Shown here: positions 25,501 to 37,500 of the stretch, in pieces
Layout: each line of letters begins with the position of its first letter
Numbering within the stretch: the stretch's first letter is position 1
DNA from: Phoronis australis
Lineage: Eukaryota > Phoronida > Phoronidae
Direction of reading: 5' to 3'
DNA length: 64,000 bases
Assembly: GCA_002633005.1 (NCBI GenBank)
Contig: NMRA01000157.1
Span: 62,001 to 126,000 of the forward strand
Translations under genes and position numbers: made by a program
The notes under the pieces: generated by a model
The model's database searches: none
What the model saw: only the letters and a program-made list of their open reading frames with translations
Told to the model about the DNA's origin: nothing

Positions 25501-28500
25501 AGTAAGGTAAGGTGCACTGTAAATTTTCGGGTGCTAAATCCATTCAACTAATGGTGACTATCCCTAAGAGTTTAAACCAAGGAAATAGTAGCCAAAACAC
25601 AACGAATCAAATCAAATAATTTGATATCTCACAATGCGATACATAAATCACAAATTCCATGCACTGCCTGACAACCAATTGGTTACAAGTCAGTCTCTTA
25701 AACAACACTATGCTTCTACAAGAATCGATACTGTTCCTAAATCCTGGACTAAAAGCACTACCAATAATTTAGTGTATACGCAACGACCGTGTCAATTGCA
25801 CGAATCACAACGAATCACCTTTTGGTACACGCCCACCCAGTGTCAATCAATGAGTTAACCAATCACTTACCTCGCACCAGCCACGGACTTGTTCCTTTCT
25901 TGATTGCGTTTCCTCTGATAATGAGTCCTACAAAAAATCACAGTTGCGAGTACAGTACAAGCCAAAAGTATTCAGACAAAATGATGCCCGGGAAACCACG
26001 TCATGGCGGCTGAGCGGAAGTCAAATTCCTCAACAGAGTAGTCTCCCCTGATGACCAAAAATGAAGGGAAATTAACAGGAAAGTTAGTGAGGTAGCTAAG
26101 CCTTTATGTCCAGTAATTTTTGCTGATAGCAGGATTAGCCGTCATAACAGGAAAACTGTATTTGGCAATTGCTTTTGTCTTGCATTCAAAGATTTAAACG
26201 AAAATTATGATGAAATGAAACGTAAACAAGATACTAGTAGATTTCCACCAAGACAGAAAAACATGTTTATTTATAACTTGAGAAATATTACGGGAAATCA
26301 ATTTTGAGATTTTTCCTTTCTATAAGTCCAGAATCAGAGTTGGTGCTTTTTCAAGAGTGGAAATTAGAGTAAATGTCACTCAGTGCTAGAGTACATATCA
26401 CTCAATGTGAAGAAGAAAGTACTAACAGTGAACCACTGTGGACTGTAATCAATGACGTAACAGGTCAACTCTACCTGGACCTCTGAGCATACTCCATGAT
26501 GCTACAGGTCAACTCAACCTTAACTTCTGGGCATACTCTATGATGCTACAGGTCAACTCAACCTAAACTTCTGGGAATACTCTATGATGCTACAAGTCAA
26601 CTCTACCTGAAGCACTAGTCATACCCTATGATTTTACAGGTCAACTCTACTTGAACCTCTGGGTACACTCTGTGATGCCAGAGTTCAACTCTACCTGAAT
26701 CTCTGCTGTATGATGACTGCAGCATTTCTACTCCGCTTGAATCGCTCATGTTCCTTGTATGTTCGATACTGATTCTGAATAATTCTGGCAGCATCCTGAC
26801 TCTTTTTGAACCGCTTCTGGGCGTAATATGTGCGGAACTGGCTCTGAATCGTCACAGCTGCTTCACTCATTCTTTTATAGTATGCATACTACAAACAAAA
26901 TAATCCCAGTAACATTGGTTTTTGCATTAAATTAGCAATCATTTTTCTAGCTTGAGATAGCTTTCAGTCTCAGTAACCATAGTTCTGTGAATTTTAATCA
27001 ATGATATAGGCTGAGCTTGAAAATTTTTGGCCAGCTTGAGTAATATTGGGCAACCCTGAATAACATTGGGCAAAGTTGGATGGTACTGATTAAAACCACA
27101 GAGTAATAGCTGCAGAATTGCAAAATTAATTGGCTGTTCGCTATTAATGCACCAACACCTACATGCAAGTTTCCAGCTTTCAACCAGTTACGATTGCAAC
27201 AAATTTGTACTAATTTCTTTGCGACTGACTATTGGATAAATGCAAACGATATAATGACTCATTTGCTTGACTAATGAAACTTTTCCATGACTTATTAATT
27301 TCTTCGGTTTTATGATACGAGGTTTTCAGGCATGAAAACTCGTTTTGTTACGTCCCAGATTTTCCATCGTTCCCAGATTTCCCATCGAGGAAACAACGAA
27401 AAATAGTTGTCAGCAACGCTGTTATAAGCTTGATCACTTTGCTTGCACGCACTAAAAACACAATAAAAACTCCCACCGTTGGCCAAGAGGACTTCTCAAC
27501 ACAAATGCGTCGATACCTGCTTGTAGCGTCGGTAGTAGCTTTGAATTAAGATGGCCGCTCTCACTTCCCGCTCTTTGTGCATCTTATTCTGCAGTTTAGT
27601 CTTGTACTGGCGAAACGCATCCTGGATGATTTTGGCTGCTTCAAACAGGTTACGCTGTTCTTGGTCTACGCAGGCAAACAGAAGAAAAAAAACCCCGAAC
27701 ATTGATGTTTTCAAATAAATTCTATCTACCGGCTAAGATCAAACAGTTTAAACTCATCAACCATTTACTAGAAACATTCCTATAACATAACAAGAAGTGG
27801 CAAGAAAACGGGAATAATTTCATGAGCGCATCTCACATCATAGGTTCATAAAAATGATCACAGGAAAATAGAACACGTATGAAAATAATGGACTCTGTCA
27901 GGTGGTAATGGCTTTCTGCCAGGATCTCCAGAGATCAGACGCTTCAAAACACAACTAACTTTTAACATATGTTTGACTTTAAGCTGCTATATATTCAAGA
28001 CACTTAAATGCTCAAAATGTATAACATTTTAAAAACCTAATAGCAAGATGTAGACTCCACGTAAAACGGCAACTGTTGGTAGTCCAGGAAATAGCAAAGA
28101 CTGTTCAAATGTTTATGGCGTCTTTATTGTCACACAGGAACTTAAGCCCAGAAAATGCGAGAACCGTATACCTGGAAAACAGTCAAACCTGAACACTCCA
28201 CCGTACCTTCAAGTATTGAAACCGATCCAATTTCTATTTTGATTATCAAATGTTACAATTACGTGAGGCACCAACTTACCTGACAATGTGAGCAGAGAGA
28301 AGTCTTGCTCGAGGAACATGGCGGGGGCGTTGAAGTACTCCCTGAAGTCTTCCTTGGTGGGCGGCGGCGAGTCCAGTGCAAAACTGTATGGGCTGGCTAA
28401 ACAGGGTGAGGCGGGGCTTTGGCACGAAGTGGGTGTACCCAGGTCAGGGTATCTAGAACAGACGCGGGCGGTTGAGGCGGTAGTAGTGAGTAAAAGCAGT

Positions 28501-31500
28501 TCCCATATAAATTCAAACCAAGAATAACATGAAATTGTCAGACACAAAAATATGAGAGACTATAATTAAAAAAAAAAACGAGAAACAAAAGAACCACGTT
28601 GGGCAAGAAATACTGCACAATTTTCGTAGACTAAAAACACCACCTATTGGCCAGAACGATAACACCATTAGCCAAGCTGAAGTCTGTGAGAGAGGAACAC
28701 AACGCTGCTAACTCAAGTGAGTAAAGTTCAATAAATTTTTCTGTATTTCAAAACATAAGTAAGCTAATAGACCCTATAAGAACCAGGTCACCAGTTAACA
28801 GCTGATTACGACCAGGACCCCAAGTCACCTGGTTGTTTTGTTTGATGACTGCCCCAATTATGGACGATACCTAACCCACCCTGGCTAATCATGGACAAAA
28901 TTTAGTTCCCGTGGGCATTAAACAAGAGAAAGTTGATGTGTTTTCTGTTTACAATCCACCCACCTCCCTTCATCGAATGCAGAGTTATCTCCCATCGGTG
29001 TGCATATTCCAGAGTCCTCAGCGTGCACCTGAGGCGGGGTGTGGGCAGATGAGCAGTGAGAGCTGAACGAGCTTCGTGAGCTACTACGCTCCCTCCCACC
29101 ACGAGGAACGTCGAAGTCATCCGAACGACTTGGCGACAACTTGATGCGCTCCGGAATGGCGGCGATGATCTGTGTGGCGAGGTTCACCATTTTCTCACTA
29201 GAGGGATCCTGGGCTTCCTCGTCAGAAACTGTCTCGACATCGATGTAAGGACTTGAACACCTGATGTCATCTGGAAATGCAGTATTGGTTAAGAAAAGAA
29301 CAAAAACCATGCTGGACACATCGCTGGGTGCACATAATGACAATGACTTATAAAGATAAAAAAATACTTTTTATTTTACAATGACTGAGCGATACTTACA
29401 CTGAATAAATGTTGCTTCGATCATATGCGAAGCAAAGTAAAGAAATATCCGAACAAATGAAAAACAATGACCACAAATTTAAAGAGCTTTTGTGCACAGT
29501 GAATTAACTATCACTCAAATAAATTTGAAATCGCAGTCTTTACAAAGTTCATTTCATATATATGTAGTAAACAGATTCACAGTTCAATGACCACTAAAAT
29601 GTATAATGATTGTCTGTGGAAGAACATTTCAGTATCCTACAGTACAAGTTGTTGTACTAAGTTATCTTTGTAGACAACAGAGGGCTAGCTCAGCTAAGAG
29701 AAAGTTTACAAATATATTTTACCCGTTTCCATGGCGACATCTTTCCTTGCATCCAAGAAGTGTCCACGGTTGCCAGCAAGCTGTTGGTCCTTGTCCATGA
29801 CAAAGAAACGGTTCACGAGGTTTAGTGACTCCTTCTGTGAGTTAGATATTGAAATGTCATCCAACAAGTTGAGATGGGGATCAGAGTTCACTGATCGAAG
29901 ATTCCTCGATTCCTCTATACTCTGAGGTGTGGTGCTCGTGCGACCCTCTAACGCTGGGCCAACCGAGAACTGCTTTGTTAAATACGTGCGTTTCTTTCCA
30001 GTTTTAGTATCGTCTGTCAGCACAATAGGTGACGCCACTGAAGCACTGCCAGCCATATTGGACAATGGCTGCGTTGGAATGTCGACGGAAAGATTGCTAA
30101 AATGGCTGCTGCCCACTTGGGGCATTGTCGTCGAGAAAGAAATGTCTGATATGCTACTGTCTGTGGCTTGGGTCGTGTTGAATGATGACGATGTGAAACT
30201 GGAATCGACCGAATGTGTTGGCGTTGTTGATATGAATGAGTCACCGGTCGTCAATGCATCCAGGTTCGGTGAGAGCGGCAGCAGAGTGGCGCTACTCGAT
30301 TTCTCCATATCAAGCAGGGACTGCGCCAGGTCGGAGTAACCATGGCAATGCGCTATCGTGACCGGCGTGAAGCCGTTCTTGTCACAGACCTCCATTGCAC
30401 TTCTGTCCCACTGGTACAGCACCTGCGCAGCAGACGCTCTACCAAGACCACAACTCCATAGCTGAAAATGAAATCAAAACAAACCAGGTTATTGGCAATG
30501 GGGACATGTACTCTCACCGACAAGAAACAGCAAAGAGACTAAGTGTTTGATGATGTGACTGACGTCATAATTTTCAAAAGCAGAAATAGTGTGAATCAGT
30601 GCAGTACCTTTTGCGAAAACCGTGAGTGACTTAAATTGTGTTTTTGAAATAACTCCACATTCACCAAGTCGTCTCTCAGTATTTATATTTATATTTATAT
30701 TTATATTGGAGAAATCAAAGATGGTTTGGTACAAGATTCAAGAACGCAAAATACCTGACAAACCGACAGGTGTGGGTGAACATACCTTGGCCACTGGATA
30801 TTTCGTTTCTCTACACTCCGCCAAAATCATCGGCAAGGGACAGAATTAGAAATAAGAATGCTCATAAGATTAAAGAATCTATTGAGATTGTGATACAGTG
30901 CCCCATTCCAACCTGGACAGTAATGCTCAGCGATTTCCCAGTATAATAATCTCCTTAATATTAAAAAGTGTACAGCGGGAACCAATCCATTCATTTGCAC
31001 CACACCAAAACGCTAATGACCATCCTATTTACTATCCTTGTCAATGTTTGCATTAAATTTTCTTTTTACATGCAGGCATTATGGTCTCAGATATAATGCT
31101 ACATTCAGACAGAAACAATAATGGCCTTACCAGCGGAGTTGAGGAGTTGCCATCCACGCTCAGCGCATCGACTTCAGCACTCAGCACAGCACGATTGACC
31201 TCGTGTCTATAAAAGTCGGACAAGGTCAACGATAAGGTCAATGCAAAGGTCACTCCCAAAGTATAAACTAGAAGAGCAATTATCAAAAGAGTTTGAATAA
31301 AATCAATTTTAACGTGGTTTGCAACAAACTGCACAGAATGAAAAGATGACAGTCACAAAAACATAAAAAATAGACGATTCCTTTTTATTCAACCATAAAA
31401 TTTTGCATCTGTATTATAGTTTAAAAGGTAGCACTACTTAGTAATCTTTCTTGTGATGCACTATGATAAGTGAAATCAAGGGTCTGTGTGATGAAATGTG

Positions 31501-34500
31501 ACTAAAGACATCAGACAGAAATGTGGTGTTACGCTCCACACAAGTATTTCAGAGAAATAATTGAATCTCGTGTCAGCACAAAAGCAAAAGTCTCTGAGAA
31601 TATGCCCATAACTTAAAGCGACTGAGATAATATTTCTAGGTTGCAATGAGCTCATAATTACACGGCAAACTTTCATTAATTCACTGTGAAGAGGAAGCGC
31701 GAGACTAAATTTCTGACTTAAGTACTAAGTCACTGTTCTCGTAACAGACCCCAGAACCAGGGTCGGATTCAGGATTTTGAGCTAAGGGAGGCCAGGGCAG
31801 AGTATTAGCCAGGATTTTGCCCATCAGACATTCGTACCTCCGAACTGCCAAATGGAATCTGGGAATATTTTGGGGGAACCCCCCCCCCCCTACCCCTTAA
31901 ATCTACCACTGAGAACACGGCACTTGAGCACTATCCATTGTTCCAGACACCAGAAATTTGTTCCATCTTGACATCTAAAGCACTGGTGGTCAGACAATGT
32001 AAAAAACACACTGCAATGCTACAGCTAGAACCATTGCCATAACTTGGATGTCGCTAGCAAATCTCAATCGAACCATTTTTTTACCTCCACTGAATGAGAG
32101 CTCTGATTAGCTTCTCGTAGCCCAGTGCAGCGGCAAAGTGCAGAAGGGTCATGCCCTTGTACGATCCTTGCTTAGACACATGCTCCAGCGTTGCCCAACC
32201 ACGTGTTTGCATTGCATTGCACGTATGCAATACCCTGTCTTCAAACGGATCATCGCTGGCAATCTTGTCCACATTCTGAAATGAGCAGAACACTGCCACA
32301 ACTTGTGTTTAGTTACCATGCGAAAGTAATTGAATGACCACCCTTGACAAGGCACTTTGGTACACTATGAAAAGCCTTGCTGGTATATTGTAACAAAACT
32401 TAGGCAGTTACTTTGTTTTAACCTATAACAGATTGTCAAATCTCTTAATCTTTTACACTTTATTGATTCTTCGTAACCCTCATCTGCTTTCAAAAATTTG
32501 TAACAATTTTGAGAATTCCAAACTAAGTCTGCAAAATTGGTGAGCAAGTGTAACACTTCAGATGTGTTATTCAACAGCTGTTGAGAAAGAGCAGCTAGAT
32601 GGAGCCACAATGACTACTTTGTGACACACTGAGGGAGCATTCATTGAAAAATATGCATATCTTCCAGGGAAGCGCCGAATGTATAATTTTTATAGGTAAT
32701 GCAACAAGTTTTGAGTTGAAATGAGCACAATTTAAAACTTACTCGGCAATTCTAGACAGTAAAGTCTGTTCTCAGAATTACAATACAGCAATGTTTATGA
32801 TGACGCGGCAGAAGATAGCTTGTAACACTCACATGTGAGTGTGCATGGAGGTTACGAGGAGCACCGTACTTTTGACAGTACCTTCACTTGCAACAGCATC
32901 ATCGACAATAATGAAAATCTCTAAGTAAGCGACAGAAGATTTGAAACATGTTTCGTGAAAAGTGACTCGAGACTTAAGACAAGAAATTTGGTCTTGGCGC
33001 ACCCCCTTCACAATTGTTGAATAAAGGTTTAGTCAAGTAATTATGACCGCATCACAGTCTCAAAATAATTAAAAGAAATCATCTCAAGTAACAATTATTA
33101 TGTAAATATTCTCAGGGACGACGTACTTTTTCTCAAGTGAGATTAAATTATTTTTCAGATACAGTCATGTAGAACGTAAAACCAAATGTCTGACTTAAGC
33201 CTCCAGTCATTTTTCATGAAACACGCCCTCAAATTACTAACTGTAGATCCTTACAGCGTGTGGGTTAAATTGCCCGTACGAGTTATCAACAGGTGTCAAT
33301 CGCTTTTCGATGTCCTGAAGCCTTTGCAACAATCCCGCTTGTAGCTGGTTAACTGCAATGGCAAGAAATCTTGCAGATGACTTCGAAAATACAAAATCCA
33401 ACAACAGTGCAAGTCATAAGTATTACATCAAAATGACCCGGAATTCCCTGTCATGACGACTGGGCGGAAACTGATTCATTTTCAGAGCAGTCTTCCGTTT
33501 CAACTGAGAATGAAGGGAGAATTAACAGGAAAATTAGTATTACGTGGCTAAGCCACTCTGTAATCAAAATTCTGTCACACTAATAGTTATTACAAGCCAT
33601 TTTTTGCTGTTTACAGAGTTATCCATCCTGATAAGGAAAGAGTATTTTGTCTTGTGCTGCATTTAACCAGTATTTAACCATTAACACCTTACTTCATCAT
33701 GCTGTACATTCAGTGGCTCTTTAAGAGAAAGCTCAAAGTCAAACCAAAACAGGAACACATAGGTCATTACTGGGCTTGACATCAGACAAGAAAACACAGG
33801 TATTGCATATTTATACTGATTTTAAGACTACAATATTTACACTGGTTTTGAGACTACAATATTTATACTGGTTTTGAGACTACAGTATATGGACAAAATT
33901 ATTTTGAGTTCAACACCGATTTCATGTAATACTTCGACATCGGAAGACAAAATAGTCTGCATTGAAACTCACTTTCTGTATGGTACGTCACTAGAGAGCA
34001 CCTGATTAGTCCAAAATTTTGAAACTTTACACATCAATTAGGGAAAGAGTTTTGTACTTGGTGCTTCAGACCGATTTCAATATACAGGCTTCAACAGCAG
34101 AAAACTCCGGGTGAAAATGGGGATACACGACGATACCGTAGTTTTGGTCACTTACCATCAATGTCCATCCAGGGCTGTCTCAGGCAGTGACCAGAAGATT
34201 TTGTCTTGTACTCAAACGCACAAGCGCTGGAGATGACGTGACCCTCACAGGCAACTTGTAACGTCACCAAACCGGCACAGTGCGCTGCAAGAATACACAA
34301 AGTCAAACACTTTACCACAAATGTCCGACATGGCCAGCAAGACAAACTTGGCTGCCCGTTTTGAAAAGTAAAACTTGCAAGGCAAAGGCAAGAACAAGTT
34401 TTCTACGTTCTTATGACATAGGCAGGCTTTCACTGAGCTATGTGTCAGTGACAAGCTTTGCACACTAGAAGCTAGAATTGCCTGGTAATGAGGTAGACTT

Positions 34501-37500
34501 TCAGTCACCGTAAGGAATTAGAAACTTGCCGCCCCGATAGTTCTTGCCAGTCATGTTTACTGTTCACAGAATTAGCCGTCACAACAGGAAAATGGAACAT
34601 TGTCTGGTACTTTTTCCTTGCACTGTAAGTCTGATACACAGGAGTGACTACAAATGTGAAACCATGAATTCTGAATCTATTGTGACCTGGCTTCCATTCA
34701 CGCCAAAGGCTGTTCATTCACCTGGTGCAAAGCATCGCAGGACACCGTTCTGCACAAGAGCTGCAGGCACCGTGACATCATCGAAGAGACATGTGTACGG
34801 AGAAGTCGTCGAGTACCACGGGCCGATGATAAGTAGCTTTGTACCACCCTGTGTTGAACAAGACAGGGTGTGTCAGACTTCAAAGACAATTAAAGGCTTG
34901 AAAGATGTACACATTTTCAAAAAAACATTCATAGGAAAAATAGTAACTTCATCGCCACTTACAGGCAACTTTTACAAGAGACAAAGCAAGTTTTTCAAAG
35001 ACGTTGAAACATACAACATAACAATTGAATTATCAACAAAAAATTAATATTTTATGGCAACCAATTGCCATGTGATAAAATAAAGTCAATGATGTCAATA
35101 ACTGTTTTACGTTGCCCCATTTTAAACTGCAGCCATAATTCAATGTACGTGTGCATGTGTACAAGAAGGAAAAGAACTTGGAGAGATGAAGAGCTGAGTC
35201 AGAAAGAGAACATTCAGGAGATTATAAAGTAAGCTTACATAATGCGCATGTAAGTTTCCTAATCCTACCAATTACCTCTGTGAAAGACCATTCTGGAGTG
35301 AAATCGGTGATGTTTGCGATACCCTCGCGTGACTCAACCTTTGGTGCTGCCCCCTGGGCAGACTTGGTTGTGACACCTCTTGACTGAGGAACAGGCAATG
35401 GCTGCTGTCGGCCACCGCTGGCACCATCGTGTGGCGTCTGCGACGTCTGCATGTCCTCAACAGAATTTAGACTGATGTCGCTAAAATCAGGTAGGTCAAG
35501 ATAGTCGAACGCATCCAGGTTGAACTCTGAACCCTGTGGCGACGGGGTTGTGATGGTCCTGAGATTTCGACTAGATTGTTGGAATTCAGCGCTCGGCTTT
35601 CCAAGCGATGGCAAGTTTGCCGACAGCGTTTGATGGAGCTCGTCTGCGGATAGCTGCAGGTTGTTCTGTTCCTCGAAGCTGCTGGACTGCCGAACAATTG
35701 GCTTCTCACTAACATGGCCTTCTTTTGATACCGCATTATTATCATGAGTCAACTGGCTGGGATTCCCTTTATCACAGTTATTCTGAACAGCCCGCTGAAT
35801 ACAGGTCATAGTCGCCTGGTTGGAGCTGGTTCCGGCGCTATACAGCGAACCGTCCCGGTTGATGAAAGAGAACGGAGCCGTGTTCTGCCCGCTGAGGATT
35901 ATCAGTCCATTGGCAGACGGTGAAAAGTTGAGGATTAACGGCGTATTCGATGTGGTGGTGGTTGTAGCGGCGGCATTGACGCCTGTCCCACCATGGTGCG
36001 GTGCCAACTGGATACCGTTTTCCTTCTTGTTTCGGTGTATGAGTTCTAACAGCCGGTTCTGGACCGCGCTCGCTGGCACACCAGTTTGAGATCCTTTTGG
36101 AGAGATTATTCGACATTTCGTGTGCGTGCACTCCGGCGAGTGCAACATACCGCCACCTGTTGTGCCACGACATAGACAATCGTGTGTCTTGGGTCGCGTC
36201 TTCTGTTGGCGAGTCTCCAGCACGTGACTTACTATAGCCTGAATCATTTCGCTGCTCTGAAGAAAATCAAACAAATTTCCATTCAATAGCTTAGCTTGAT
36301 TTTGTACAAGCCATATCGCATGCTACTCGATGTACACTGTCTGAGAATGTAATGGTACACACTGAAAACAGTGATTCTGACAAATCTCATGTTTTTTTTC
36401 TTTAACTGAATTTGGCACTTTCAATACTTTGTGTAACATACCATTAATTTTTTTTTTTGAATTCTGGATGAATACTGTTCTAGCAAATACATAAAATCTG
36501 AACCCGCAAATGCTCAACTTACCACAGTGTCTTGGGATACAGGACTGTCTAAAGTTTTTGGACTGGCATCTAGAATTGCAAAAAGAAATCCGTTGTGCAC
36601 AAGTGACTACCACATAGGCATTTATACAACGAGGACTTGAAATTGACTAGCATAGCAAGTGAAGCGAAAGTCCTGCAAGTAGAAGTGTATGCAATCAGCT
36701 AGTCACAAAGAGTGCGAAGATTCATTGAATTGTAATTGAATCACAGAGTGGGAGTGACCGATTTCAATATTAATATACCAATGCCCATTTTGATTCAATT
36801 ATTAGTTCCAATTTGCGCCATTAGGTGTCTTACAATATTACGACTTATTTGTATCTTTTGAAGAGTATTATTGAGATGTTGAACAAAGAAACAGCTCAGA
36901 ATAATTCACGAGTTGGAATCTTATAATATTTAACAATTTTGTTGCTAAAACTTAAACGAGAGGTAAAGTTAACTACTTATTTATGACAAAAAATTGACTA
37001 ATTTGACAAACGAGAATCGAATCGAAAATAACTGAATTTCTCCGAAAAAGAATCGAATCGAATTCTTAAAAATGCGCATCATCAAGCCCCTAGTAATCAC
37101 ATGGCTCCCTTATAACAAGAACGCTTCTTGATCACAAACTATTCCGGTGTCAAAAAGAGTCTCAAACAAAGAGTGGTCGTCTCACGCCCTGATCACAGCA
37201 CTCACACATAGGGGTCAGCTCTTGGGCGAGTTCTTCACGCGTCCACTCTCGTTTTTCTGGACAGTGTTGGAGCGAGGGCAGGGCTGCCTCTTTGTTGTCT
37301 TCCGTGTTGGGCGTGTTTAAATAATGAACCAGCACGAGGTCGCGGTTCTGTAGCAGCCAATAGCAGCGACGGTGGAACGTCGGCAATATGGCCGAATGCA
37401 CGTAGCAGCCATAAATGCACTGGAATAATATAATCAACATTAGAAACTCTTTACTTTCATTCATTTATTTATATTTATATTTATTATTTATTATTTTTAA

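Noticed and set aside
26450-26694. Regular repeats resembling a CRISPR array
   Set aside because: The 44-bp units are contiguous with no unique spacers, in a eukaryotic intron; a minisatellite explains them. The same holds for 52,432-52,829.
29929-30339. 136-codon + strand ORF
   Set aside because: Antisense shadow of CAMTA exon 13, whose minus-strand frame has ankyrin homology.
34544-35047. 167-codon + strand ORF
   Set aside because: It is antisense to CAMTA exon 8 (TIG domain) and its flanking intron; the minus strand carries the conserved domain with splice sites.
35820-36089. 89-codon + strand ORF and a 113-codon minus-strand ORF in another frame
   Set aside because: Both overlap CAMTA exon 7, which has the supported frame.
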